Assembly: GCA_910589665.1 (NCBI GenBank)
Contig: CAJUTR010000004.1
Span: forward strand, 1-64,000
Length of the DNA stretch: 64,000 nucleotides
Source: an uncultured Eubacterium sp.
Lineage (GTDB): Bacteria; Bacillota; Clostridia; Lachnospirales; Lachnospiraceae
Direction of reading: 5' to 3'
Shown: one piece after another, positions 35,226 through 44,706 of the stretch
Position numbering within the stretch: position 1 is the first letter of the stretch
Layout: each line of letters begins with the position of its first letter
The notes under the pieces: generated by a model
Seen by the model: the letters and a program-made list of their open reading frames with translations, nothing else
Told to the model about the DNA's origin: nothing
Database searches by the model: none
Program-made: the position numbers and the translations under genes

Positions 35226-35621
35226 TTAAAATCTCCCCTTACTTCCACTCAGCTTACTTATCAATCCCTCATCCGCTGGAAGCCAATCTAAAGTGTTCAA
35301 TAAGTCCTTTGTCAACCATTTTGCGGCCTGATGTTCTCTTAAGAATAGATGACCCGTTTCTATTTTACATAAAAAGCATTTCATCGATAAATGAAATTCA
35401 GGATAATCATATTCCACAATGTCAAACAATTCACCCACTTCAACGGTTAGATCCAACTCTTCTTCTATTTCCCGTTTTAATGCTATTTCCGGTGTCTCCC
35501 CTGGCTCTATCTTTCCACCTGGAAATTCCCAACCACCTTTCCATTCCCCATACCCCCTCTGCGTGGCCAAGATTTTGCCTTCGTGGACAATAATTGCTGC
35601 TACTACCTTTAGTGTTTTCAA
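35226..35621 (-). CDS. Nudix hydrolase, MutT-like
   Basis: Product of about 131 residues with a full Nudix box: GGKIEPGETPEIA continuing to REIEEELDL. MutT-type enzymes hydrolyse oxidised or modified nucleoside triphosphates. TTG at 35621, with GGAG eight bases upstream, is preferred over a GTG that overlaps the same GGAG. It is sandwiched between the helicase (16 bases) and the reverse transcriptase (2 bases), so the three are one operon. Here it could act on nucleotides made or needed during defence, which is inference. Confidence 0.92.
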   Translation of the reverse strand: MKTLKVVAAIIVHEGKILATQRGYGEWKGGWEFPGGKIEPGETPEIALKREIEEELDLTVEVGELFDIVEYDYPEFHLSMKCFLCKIETGHLFLREHQAAKWLTKDLLNTLDWLPADEGLISKLSGSKGRF

Positions 35622-35637
35622 TTCTACCACTCCAAAT

Positions 35638-38580
35638 CTATATTATATCTTGCAAATATTCTAGTAAATCTTGCCGAACCTCTTGCCGCATCCGCGCCAT
35701 TACTTTCGTAATCGTTCGTACTTTTCCGTGATTATCCTTTTTTTCACCCGGTTTTGCCTCTACGACATCAAACAATCCCATATAATAAAAATCAGCTCCC
35801 TCAGAATCACTTTTCTTGACAAAAAGCCTCTTTCGTTTTGCTTGCAATACTTCCCGCATATAACTACTATCAGGTCCTTTTCCCATCTGAGAATCCCACA
35901 TAAAAATTTGATTATTTACAAATTCATCTGCGTAATTTGGTTTCCCATCTAAATACTCTTTTCCCTCGGTCGTTTCCTGTTTATGATATGTCACAAAAAT
36001 GCAAACATCTTCACCAATACGCTTCATCCCATACATAGTAGATGACAAATCCCGTCTTTCATTTAATAATTGACAAACATCTCGACGAGAATATTTTTCA
36101 TATAACACAAACTCATCCTCTCGTGGTTTTTCCGCATAATTATCTTGAAATCTTGCCTTAGAAATATCTATTAAATCTTTCATATATGAATGAAAAAGAG
36201 GATGATTTAAGCGATCATAAAACCAGACCAGCCTTTGTATTTGATCGGCTTGCGTTTTTTGTATAAAACCTATTTGAGAATATTTTGCTAATTCATCCTC
36301 TCTACTAACAAATTTCCCCTGCAAATTATCTACCGCAGATTCGATCTCTTGCATCGTAACATTCAAATGATATTTTTTTGCCATTTCTTCTGCTAAGATA
36401 GAAGTTTTAACCTTACCTCTATACATCATTGCTTCCAGAATTTCTGCCTCATGTGGCCTCTTTCCCCTCGCAACTATTTTAGATAAGTATTCGAGTACTA
36501 AAACTTCTCTTTCTAATAGTTGATCGGTACACGCTTCTTCATCAACATGTTTCAGAAAATTAGGATATGATTTGTATTGCTCCAATATTACCAAGGGATC
36601 CACTTCTCCATTATTATAAAAATCTATCAAGAGAGGGACTCGGCCAAGACGACTTTTCAAGTCATGATAGCCTTTTCTTATGATCGCCTTAATTCCTTTC
36701 AAACGATCGATTGAATGAAATATCCGATTTTTAGATATTTCATCAAAATGAATTGTCGAAGCACCTGGAAGCATACGACAGCCTTCCATTAAGTAACGAC
36801 GGATATTATCTTTGTTATAGCTTCTATCTCCAGACAGAGCTATTGGAATCATAAAATTATTATCATAGTTTCCAATAAAATCTAGAATAACAACATATTC
36901 TTTATTTTTTGCCTTTCGTAGTCCTCTACCAAGCTGTTGTACAAAAACAATAGGCGATTTTGTAGGGCGAAGCATGACAACCTGATTTATTTCCGGAATA
37001 TCAACACCTTCATTAAAAATATCCACGGTAAAAATATAATCAATCTTGTCCTTTTCATTCTCAGAAACCAAGCGTTCGATCGCCTGCTCGCGCTGTTCTT
37101 GAGAATCCTTTCCCGTCAAAGCTATCGTTTTATAATTTCTTTCATTAAACATTCTGCTTAATTCTATTGCTTCTTTTTTTGAGCTGCAAAAAACGAGCCC
37201 TTTTACTCTGTCTCCACTGTAACCATAAAACTCCATCTGTTCTATCACATAATCTACTCGAACATCCGATGTCAATTTATTAAAATCTGTCTTATCATTA
37301 ACCATCTCACCTTCCACTTGAAAGTCCGTAATACCGAAATAGTGAAATGGACACAATAGATCTTCTTCCATCGCTTTCTGCAAACGGATCTCATATGCAA
37401 TATTATGATGAAATGCCTCAAATACGTCAAAATCATCCGTACGTTCAGGAGAAGCAGTCATTCCGAGCCAAAATTCAGGTTCAAAATATTTCATTATATT
37501 TTGATAACTTGCGGACCCGATTCGATGTGCTTCATCAATAATGATCGTATGAAATTCATTCGGATGAAAATGTCGATATATTTCTGATTTTGCCATCATA
37601 CTCATAGTTGAAAACAAATAATCTGCCTCATAAACCTCTTCCTTTTGAGAATTGCCAGACAGAAGTGCAAACGTCTTTTTATCTCCAAAAACCTTTTTGT
37701 AACTTATCATTGCTTGCTTTGCGATTTGCTCCCTATGAACTAAAAATAATGCCTTCTTTGGGCACTCTTTTTGAAGGGCAAACGCTGAAGCATACGTCTT
37801 TCCAGTCCCAGTTGCTGATATTAACAATGCACGTTTTTCTCCTGCTTTACGCAATTTGTCCAAATTCGCTATAAAGCTTTTTTGCATAGAATTTGGCTTC
37901 ATCTTACGTTCTTCAAAAGTTTCCATTTTCCCTTGTTGAGCATATTGATCTCGTTTTTGAAAGGACTTATTTTTTAAATATGCTTTTTCATATACATCAA
38001 TAAATTTTTCAAATTCCATTGAACATGGAGAATCCCATAAATAAAAAAATTCCGAGATAATGTCCTTGGCATACTCTCCTTTTTCACAAGAAATAAGACG
38101 AGTATTCCATTCTCTGTTCGTTGTAAGTGCACTTAATGTCATATTAGAACTTCCGACAATAATATGATAAATTTCTTCTTGTTTAAAAATGTATCCTTTC
38201 GTATGAAATCCTACTTTTGCCTCACTTGTCATAAACATTTTTATTGTTATATTTTTAAACATAGAAAGCATTCTGATTGCTTTGGGTTCACTAAAATTCA
38301 AATAGTTCGTTGTTAAGATACAGCCTTCAATTCCCCGCTTTTCTAACTCTCTCAGCGTTTGAAGAAGTGGGGTGATTCCACCCATTGTTATAAATGCTAC
38401 ACTGATATAAAATTTCTCACAAGTAGATAGGTCTTTTTCAATAAATGATAAAACCTTACTCCCCTTTTCACGATCATTCGAAATAAACTGTGGCTTATAT
38501 CGAATATTAGAAGATATCTTTTCATCCAAAAATGCCGTCCCCAATCCCCGCTCCACCCATTCCTTCCGTTCCTCCTGCAT
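35638..38580 (-). CDS. PLD-nuclease/DEAH helicase fusion with DUF3427
   Basis: Product of 980 residues. Residues 40-200 form a phospholipase D-type nuclease half with HTK at 126-128 and GSSN at 143-146. A superfamily 2 helicase follows with Walker A GTGKT (258-262), DEAH (349-352), TASPERTD, and helicase-C motifs such as DIFNEGVDIP and QQLGRGLR. From about residue 620 the sequence matches the DUF3427 C-terminal region. Similar proteins resemble restriction-type nuclease-helicases. Only one HKD motif is present, so nuclease activity would need a dimer. First gene of the helicase-Nudix-reverse transcriptase operon; AT-rich. Confidence 0.92.
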   Translation of the reverse strand: MQEERKEWVERGLGTAFLDEKISSNIRYKPQFISNDREKGSKVLSFIEKDLSTCEKFYISVAFITMGGITPLLQTLRELEKRGIEGCILTTNYLNFSEPKAIRMLSMFKNITIKMFMTSEAKVGFHTKGYIFKQEEIYHIIVGSSNMTLSALTTNREWNTRLISCEKGEYAKDIISEFFYLWDSPCSMEFEKFIDVYEKAYLKNKSFQKRDQYAQQGKMETFEERKMKPNSMQKSFIANLDKLRKAGEKRALLISATGTGKTYASAFALQKECPKKALFLVHREQIAKQAMISYKKVFGDKKTFALLSGNSQKEEVYEADYLFSTMSMMAKSEIYRHFHPNEFHTIIIDEAHRIGSASYQNIMKYFEPEFWLGMTASPERTDDFDVFEAFHHNIAYEIRLQKAMEEDLLCPFHYFGITDFQVEGEMVNDKTDFNKLTSDVRVDYVIEQMEFYGYSGDRVKGLVFCSSKKEAIELSRMFNERNYKTIALTGKDSQEQREQAIERLVSENEKDKIDYIFTVDIFNEGVDIPEINQVVMLRPTKSPIVFVQQLGRGLRKAKNKEYVVILDFIGNYDNNFMIPIALSGDRSYNKDNIRRYLMEGCRMLPGASTIHFDEISKNRIFHSIDRLKGIKAIIRKGYHDLKSRLGRVPLLIDFYNNGEVDPLVILEQYKSYPNFLKHVDEEACTDQLLEREVLVLEYLSKIVARGKRPHEAEILEAMMYRGKVKTSILAEEMAKKYHLNVTMQEIESAVDNLQGKFVSREDELAKYSQIGFIQKTQADQIQRLVWFYDRLNHPLFHSYMKDLIDISKARFQDNYAEKPREDEFVLYEKYSRRDVCQLLNERRDLSSTMYGMKRIGEDVCIFVTYHKQETTEGKEYLDGKPNYADEFVNNQIFMWDSQMGKGPDSSYMREVLQAKRKRLFVKKSDSEGADFYYMGLFDVVEAKPGEKKDNHGKVRTITKVMARMRQEVRQDLLEYLQDII

Positions 38581-38641
38581 CCTTCATCCCCCTTGCGTTT
38601 TATCCACTTCTCCCATTACTCTCATCCCATCCTACTCTACC

Positions 38642-41446
38642 TTACTCTCCCCCCAACCACCTCTCCAGCACCCTCCCGATCACCTCCGGCTCGATCGGTT
38701 TCGCCGTGTGCTCGTTCATCCCCGCGTCCAGCGCCGCCTTCACATCTTCCGCGAACGCATTCGCTGTCATCGCTATAATCGGAACTTCCGTCGCGTCTGG
38801 CCGGTCAAGGGCGCGGATCGCCTGTGTTGCCTCATACCCGTTCATCACCGGCATCATCACATCCATAAAGACGATCTGGTATGTGTAAGGCTCTGACTCC
38901 TGAAACAGATCCACCGCTTCTTTTCCGTTGACTGCGACCGTTACGTCTAAGCCCTTCTCCATCAGCATAAACTGCGCGATTTCCTGGTTCAGTTCGTTGT
39001 CTTCCACAAGAAGCGCACGTTTTCCCTCGATTTTGGGGGCATCCGCGGCGGGATCGCTCTCTTCGGTTTCGGGCGGGAGGGCTGTTTTCAGGGGTAAAAC
39101 GACGGTGAATACGCTTCCCTTACCGGGTTTGCTGTCGATCTGTATCGTGCCGCCCATTTTATCTACGAGCTTTTTCGTAATCGTCATCCCGAGTCCGCTC
39201 CCCTGGTAATTTGTTCTGGCGCCGCTGTCCTCCTGGGTGAACGGTTCATAAATATGTTTCAGGTACTCCTCGCCGATGCCAATTCCCGTATCGGCGATCT
39301 CAAAGCAAATGCGGGCCACGCCATTTTCTTCGGACAGTTCCCGGCACCGGATCGTGACACGTCCGCTCGGCTTATTGTATTTTACTGCGTTTCCCGCGAT
39401 ATTGATCAGGATTTGTTTGATGTGGAGGGGACTTCCAAAAAAGTACTCGTGCGGAAGATGTTCCGGTCGGTCAAAATCCGTAACGATCGTCACGTCCCGC
39501 TCTGCGGCCTGGCTGTCCACGACGGCCATACAACTTGAAAGAAGTTCCTTTAGATGAAAATACTCGTCGGTCAGTTCTTCGTCGCCGCTTTCTAGTTTAC
39601 TAATGTCCAGCACATCGTTGATCAGGGAGAGCAGATGACGCGCCGATGTTTTGATCTTCTTGCGGCAGTCCGCCTGCCTTTCCTGGTCTTCGGTGTTGCT
39701 CTCGGCAATGCTTAGCATCCCCATAATGCCATTGATCGGCGTGCGGATGTCGTGTGACATGTGCGCGAGAAACTCTGTTTTCGCCTGATTGGCCCTCTCC
39801 GCTTTATCAATCGCCGTCCGCAGTTCCCCGTTTTTCTTCTCCAGGATCAAATACGATTTCCGGCGGAAATGGGACAGGGAGCAAAAGAGAATGAAAACAA
39901 ACACCATAATAAGAGCGGCCCCGAAAATAACATCTTTTGACTGATGAAAATAGTCCCGCCATTCGTAACTTTCATAGGAAATGTTCATATATTGATTGAT
40001 AATGTCCTCCCGCTCTGTCTGGGAGACGAGGCCGAGCGCCTTATTCATAACGCTGAACATGACCGGATCAACCTCGCTCAATGTCGCCAGCGATGTTCCC
40101 GACTGATAGCGGCGGTTTTCCCACTCGATCAGGTTTGAAAATCTCTCATTTTTAGACAGATAATTATACTCGATCGTGTTCAGGAGCGTAATGTCTGCCT
40201 TGTCCTCTTCCAGCGCCTCCAGACAGTCTTTCGCGCTTTCACAGTAAATCGTATCTGTTTTCAGGCCGGTACGGTCTGCCCAGTATCTACGTCCTTTTGT
40301 AAGCACCATCGTAACCGTCTCATCCGGAAGGATAAAATTATTTTTTGACACAATGACCGCATTATACGCCATAAAAGACCTGGTAAGCATGACATTGTCA
40401 TCGTGGGACAGCTTTTCATTATTGGAACCGACATAAAAATCAATTTCCCCGTTCTCAAGAAGATCTTTCCAGTACACATTCCGTTCCATGGGATAGAAAT
40501 CAATGGACATCCCGCTCCGCTCGGCTACCTCTTTCATGATCTGAATGTAAATTCCGTCAAACTCCCCGTTTTTATCGAGATACGCCAACGGCCTCGTATC
40601 CTTGTAAAAACCTACTCGTATCGTATTTCCCTGCTGGATGAAATGGATCTCATCCGACGCAAATTTCTCCCGGCGGTCGCCGTAATACTGGGATACGAGT
40701 TCCTGCTCCAGCGCGGGATTTTTCATCTTTACTTCCTCTATGCCGTGATTGATCTCGGAAAGAAGATGGCCATTCCCCTTCCACGTTATGTAATAACACG
40801 GCGCGTACGCGAACTTGCCGACCAGGCACTGCTCTTTTCCCACCTCTGTAAACGTGTGGGCGGCCACGTCGACTTCCCCCTGGCGAAGCGCTTCCTTTAA
40901 TTCCTGCGTCGTATCATAGAACTTTAGGTTCGGCGCGGTCATGCCGTGCATCTTTAAATATTCAAGAAATTCCGCTTTTCGGATATAACTTTCCACGACA
41001 CCAAATGTCATTTCCCGCATTCGCGTAAAATCTTCATAAGCCAGATCGCTTTCTTCCTCTACAAACAGACAGCCAAACGTATACCCGCTCGACAAGGCGG
41101 CATAGTCGTAAACTTCAGCACGCTCGGGGGAATACTGGGCCGATCCCACCAGGTCTACTTCTCTCGCCTCCAATTTCTCAAGGGCAGCATTCCAACTGTC
41201 ACATTCCACATATTCGATATCCCAATTTGTATAACTGCTCAACTCTTCTAAATAAGCGACGTCCATTCCGCCATACCCGTCCGCGTCCGAATAGATGTGA
41301 AACCCTTCCATCGGGAAAAATGCCACCCGGACGACGCGTGACTGCCCTGCCTGGGCGCGAGCGGGCAATACTATAAGAACAAGCAGAACTGCTTGCAGCA
41401 AAACCAGTATACTACGTGTCAGCCTTATCAAATGCATCCTTTTCAT
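38642..41446 (-). CDS. Hybrid sensor histidine kinase with two solute-binding domains
   Basis: Product of 934 residues. A signal segment is followed by two SBP_bac_3-type periplasmic domains (about 45-265 and 280-500), one membrane segment (about 515-540), HisKA with SHDIRTPINGIMGM, an ATPase domain with GSGLGMTI, and a C-terminal receiver with VFMDVMMPVMNGYE. It should sense a small amino-acid-like or organic ligand outside the cell and relay phosphate to its own receiver. The start at 41446 has GAGGAG seven bases upstream. No separate response regulator or output gene is adjacent. Confidence 0.93.
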   Translation of the reverse strand: MKRMHLIRLTRSILVLLQAVLLVLIVLPARAQAGQSRVVRVAFFPMEGFHIYSDADGYGGMDVAYLEELSSYTNWDIEYVECDSWNAALEKLEAREVDLVGSAQYSPERAEVYDYAALSSGYTFGCLFVEEESDLAYEDFTRMREMTFGVVESYIRKAEFLEYLKMHGMTAPNLKFYDTTQELKEALRQGEVDVAAHTFTEVGKEQCLVGKFAYAPCYYITWKGNGHLLSEINHGIEEVKMKNPALEQELVSQYYGDRREKFASDEIHFIQQGNTIRVGFYKDTRPLAYLDKNGEFDGIYIQIMKEVAERSGMSIDFYPMERNVYWKDLLENGEIDFYVGSNNEKLSHDDNVMLTRSFMAYNAVIVSKNNFILPDETVTMVLTKGRRYWADRTGLKTDTIYCESAKDCLEALEEDKADITLLNTIEYNYLSKNERFSNLIEWENRRYQSGTSLATLSEVDPVMFSVMNKALGLVSQTEREDIINQYMNISYESYEWRDYFHQSKDVIFGAALIMVFVFILFCSLSHFRRKSYLILEKKNGELRTAIDKAERANQAKTEFLAHMSHDIRTPINGIMGMLSIAESNTEDQERQADCRKKIKTSARHLLSLINDVLDISKLESGDEELTDEYFHLKELLSSCMAVVDSQAAERDVTIVTDFDRPEHLPHEYFFGSPLHIKQILINIAGNAVKYNKPSGRVTIRCRELSEENGVARICFEIADTGIGIGEEYLKHIYEPFTQEDSGARTNYQGSGLGMTITKKLVDKMGGTIQIDSKPGKGSVFTVVLPLKTALPPETEESDPAADAPKIEGKRALLVEDNELNQEIAQFMLMEKGLDVTVAVNGKEAVDLFQESEPYTYQIVFMDVMMPVMNGYEATQAIRALDRPDATEVPIIAMTANAFAEDVKAALDAGMNEHTAKPIEPEVIGRVLERWLGGE

Positions 41447-41543
41447 AGACTCTCTCCTCATCAACAGACTCTATTCTTATTATTATAAATCTTTTTATGA
41501 TTGATGTCAAAAGTTTCTTCCATAAGGATATTTGCATTAGCAG

Positions 41544-42266
41544 CTACCTTTTGTGCAGCATTTCCCTCACTTTCTCCACCGAAGTATTGGCGATCAGCTC
41601 CACCGGAAATGCCACCTCCTGCAATAGCGCATCCGCGTACTGAAAATTCAAAATATCCTCCTCGGTGTGGGCGTCGCTCCCCACGATCACGGGCACCTCA
41701 TATTCCCTGCACAGTTCGAGAATCTGGATATCTGCCTCTTTCGCGTTCTTCCGAAAACTTTTCGGTGACAGCGACGAATTATTCAGTTCGATCATCACGC
41801 CGTGTTCCCCTGCCGCCCGAACGAGTTTTTCATAATCGACCGGGTAACGGACGTCATCGGGATGGCCGATGATGTGCACACGGTGATGGCGCATCGCTCC
41901 CAGATAGGCATTGGTATTTTCCTCGACGGTCCCCGGCTGGATACAGCGGATATGAAGACTGGCGATCACCACGTCCATCTCCGCCAGAACCGAGTCCGGC
42001 AAATCCAGCTTTCCTTCATGATCTACGATATTTACCTCTGTGCCAAGCAGCAGCGGCAGGCCGTATTTTTCCCTTCGCGCCACTTTCAGATTCAGAAAAT
42101 GCAGCAGGCTCGCGGAACCAGTCATCGCCGGCGCGTGGTCGGTAATACCTAAGAGTTTTAGACCTTTTTCTTTTGCCGCCAGCGCCATCTCGTTCATCGT
42201 ATTGTACGCATGGCCGCTGGCATACGTGTGAGTGTGTAGATCCAGTACGTATATATCTCTCATCAT
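41544..42266 (-). CDS. PHP-domain phosphatase, YcdX-like
   Basis: Product of 240 residues, a full PHP domain: metal ligands in DLHTHTYASGHA, GITDHAPAM, GTEVNI, VIASLHI, IIGHPDD and VGSDAHT. YcdX-like members are trinuclear metal phosphatases; histidinol-phosphatases and polymerase-associated exonucleases share the fold. It is encoded 13 bases after the WYL gene and may be part of the same unit. Substrate not deducible. Confidence 0.9.
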   Translation of the reverse strand: MMRDIYVLDLHTHTYASGHAYNTMNEMALAAKEKGLKLLGITDHAPAMTGSASLLHFLNLKVARREKYGLPLLLGTEVNIVDHEGKLDLPDSVLAEMDVVIASLHIRCIQPGTVEENTNAYLGAMRHHRVHIIGHPDDVRYPVDYEKLVRAAGEHGVMIELNNSSLSPKSFRKNAKEADIQILELCREYEVPVIVGSDAHTEEDILNFQYADALLQEVAFPVELIANTSVEKVREMLHKR

Positions 42267-42279
42267 ATCTCATTTCCTC

Positions 42280-43302
42280 TCATTCCGCATTATTTTTCCG
42301 GGAGAGCGATCCGCTCCGTTTCATCGGGAGAGCGATTCGCTCGTCACTCAGCTTCTTCTGCCGCTCCAGCCGCTGTTTTAAGCTCTTCAAAAACCTGTCA
42401 TTCCCGAGTACCGTAAGCATCGGGCCAAAGGACAGCACCTCGATCAATAGTTCCGTTTCCATGCTCTGATTGTAATAGATCAGACATTCATAAGTATCTT
42501 CATCTATTTTCACCGTATTCTTTTCATAATTAGCAAAATGCAGCATCGCCCGCTCCAGCGCGTTCCGCTTGTTGATGATTCGGAGACGCAGCGGCTCTTT
42601 ATAATAAGAACCCCGAATGGCCGCGTTCAGGTCCACATCGGCAGATAGTTTTTGGTCCGTCAGTGTGACATGATCAATGCGGGCAACGTTTAATATCTCC
42701 AGTTTTACGTTCCGATGTCTTGTGCGCTCCAGCGCGAGAACGCGGAATTTATCGTTTTTCACCGAGTACTCCAGCCGGGCGGGGACATAGTAGTGGTGTA
42801 CCCTCGCACCGCGCGGGGACGTGTAGTCGAGATCGACATACTGCCTGTTTTTCTGCGCGGTGAGCAGCGTGCGGAAATTGGTGCGGTATGTGTCATCGTC
42901 ATAGGGATCGCCGTCGGCAAACCGGTCATAGTAATAAAAATGCTCCTGCTTCCAGAGCGGGGTCACGTCCGACAGCATCGAATCCAGTGATTCCCGCTGC
43001 TCCCGACTCAGAAACAACCCGATGCGCGGGTCTGCCAGTAACGCCTTGAGATAACGCTTTTCAAGCTCGGTGAGTGGAGTCAGGAAATCAGGGGCGATCT
43101 TCGATAGAAAATGCGCGCCCTCTCTCTCAAACAACTGCCAGGCGCCCGACTCGATTTTCGGGATGATCGCGAGCATACTTTCCTCAAACCCCTCCTCGCG
43201 GATCCGCCCGCACATATCCTCGATCGTGACGGCGTCCTGGCTGCAGAGCAGATGCCGCAGCACCTGATAATAGCAGTTATGTATTTCGGTAAATAGTTCC
43301 AT
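42280..43302 (-). CDS. WYL-domain protein, second of a pair
   Basis: Product of 340 residues with a C-terminal WYL domain (YVPARLEYSVKNDKFRVLAL) and an N-terminal helical region without a clear winged helix. WYL domains bind nucleic acid or nucleotide ligands and often govern defence and repair genes. The ATG at 43302 has GAGAGG six bases upstream. The coding region overlaps the first WYL gene by about 26 bases, so the two are translationally coupled and may act as a heteromer. The divergent rtcB gene is the likely target. Confidence 0.85.
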   Translation of the reverse strand: MELFTEIHNCYYQVLRHLLCSQDAVTIEDMCGRIREEGFEESMLAIIPKIESGAWQLFEREGAHFLSKIAPDFLTPLTELEKRYLKALLADPRIGLFLSREQRESLDSMLSDVTPLWKQEHFYYYDRFADGDPYDDDTYRTNFRTLLTAQKNRQYVDLDYTSPRGARVHHYYVPARLEYSVKNDKFRVLALERTRHRNVKLEILNVARIDHVTLTDQKLSADVDLNAAIRGSYYKEPLRLRIINKRNALERAMLHFANYEKNTVKIDEDTYECLIYYNQSMETELLIEVLSFGPMLTVLGNDRFLKSLKQRLERQKKLSDERIALPMKRSGSLSRKNNAE

Positions 43303-44554
43303 ACGCGTCCTCTCCCCCATTCTCGATCTGGTATTTGCGGTACATCTCCTGAAGATCCTGATAAAAGCGCTTTTCTACCGATTCTGACGTACATTCAAAC
43401 GCCACGATCCGGCCGGTAAACGTGCGGATCCAGGGCAGCATTTCATTACAGTCAAATACCTCGGTCTCATAGCGGTACAAATCTTCCGCAATCTTTGTCA
43501 CCGTCCCGCCCCGTCCCTCGCTTTTGAGGCGGTTCACGATATACGACTCCCACGGTTCTGCGATCTGCAGCGTCATCGTCAGCGTATCCGAGCGATGCCC
43601 GTTCTCGCCCTGAAACGAGACACCCCACACCTGCTGCCTGTTCCGGTCGAGCCTCGCCCGCAATTCGTCATACCGCTCCGACTCTTCCATCAGATGGACG
43701 CTTTTGACCGCATCGAGGCGAAAACAGGTAAACCGTTTATTGCGGCTTACATAGGCACATAAAAAGCGGCGGCCGCTCCTCGTACTCGTAAACACCTGCA
43801 GCGGCGTACAGACCGCCGTGTTTCCGGTTCTACTGCGGACACTTCTGATCTCCAGCCGCACCTTTCGCTTCTGCTCCATCGCGTCCAGAAGCGCCAGCAA
43901 AACCTCGTCCTCCAATGTATGTACAAAAAAGCTGTGTTTAACCCGGAACGTGCGGTTTCCTGTGTCAAACTGCTCAGACAGTTCATTTCCCACGATCCCG
44001 AATACATCCGCCATCTGATAAAACGCCAGCGCGTCTTTCACATTTTCATTGTCTTTCAGCCACGCCGCCAGCGCGCGGTCCAGAGAGTACACGACCGTCT
44101 TTCCGTTCTTTCCCTTACCCAGAAGTCCTTCCTTCGCGTACGCGTTGCATTTGCGGCGGATTGTCTGGACGTCATAGAGAACTTCATACTCGTCGAGCAG
44201 GCAGTCGGTGATCTCCTCGACATTTCTCGCGGCACCGTCCTGCAAAAGATCGAGAATGAGAAAATGCAGCACAATATCATTATCCGTAAAGCTTTTCGTC
44301 TTCCACACCCGGAACAACGGGTTCGTATCGAGAAGATTGCTGTCGATGGCGAGGGAAATATTGGAGCCGCCGGATACGTAGTCCTTTCTCACATAGCGGC
44401 CGAGCCAGCTCTCGAGCCGTCTCCGCTCATTGTCGTACGTCCGGGGGCTTTTATAGTCAAATTCATCCCGCGTTTTGAAGCCATAGACAAAGAAATCCCG
44501 GATGTATTCCCTCGTTTTGGGAAAACGCTTTACCAGTTCCTGAAAATCAGACAT
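43277..44554 (-). CDS. WYL-domain transcriptional regulator, first of a pair
   Basis: Product of 425 residues. The first half has a winged-helix-like DNA-binding segment (about residues 120-165). A WYL domain (about 225-310) follows with CTPLQVFTSTRSGRRFLCAY and RLDAVKSVHL. A C-terminal WCX-like region ends the protein. It is divergent from rtcB across a 152-base spacer. Bacterial rtcB operons are commonly switched on by the CARF protein RtcR; no RtcR or sigma-54 elements are present, so the WYL pair is a plausible substitute sensor of RNA damage. That role is inference. Confidence 0.85.
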   Translation of the reverse strand: MSDFQELVKRFPKTREYIRDFFVYGFKTRDEFDYKSPRTYDNERRRLESWLGRYVRKDYVSGGSNISLAIDSNLLDTNPLFRVWKTKSFTDNDIVLHFLILDLLQDGAARNVEEITDCLLDEYEVLYDVQTIRRKCNAYAKEGLLGKGKNGKTVVYSLDRALAAWLKDNENVKDALAFYQMADVFGIVGNELSEQFDTGNRTFRVKHSFFVHTLEDEVLLALLDAMEQKRKVRLEIRSVRSRTGNTAVCTPLQVFTSTRSGRRFLCAYVSRNKRFTCFRLDAVKSVHLMEESERYDELRARLDRNRQQVWGVSFQGENGHRSDTLTMTLQIAEPWESYIVNRLKSEGRGGTVTKIAEDLYRYETEVFDCNEMLPWIRTFTGRIVAFECTSESVEKRFYQDLQEMYRKYQIENGGEDAYGTIYRNT

Positions 44555-44609
44555 CGCTCATCCACTCCTTCCCGTTAGTATATCACACATTTTTTTTACC
44601 GTAAATGAA

Positions 44610-44656
44610 GTTCGCAACTTTTTTGAAATGATACGAACAGAGAAATGGTATATACT
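44610..44656 (+). promoter_or_regulatory. Putative operator and -10 element of rtcB
   Basis: GTTCG at 44610 and CGAAC at 44634 form an inverted repeat with a 19-base spacer, just before TATACT at 44651. No good -35 box sits at the right distance, as expected for an activator-dependent promoter. A WYL-protein site is possible. Confidence 0.4.
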
Positions 44657-44706
44657 GGCATCATCCGATACAGAGGAACCAGAACATAACGAGAGGAGAG
44701 GATGAT

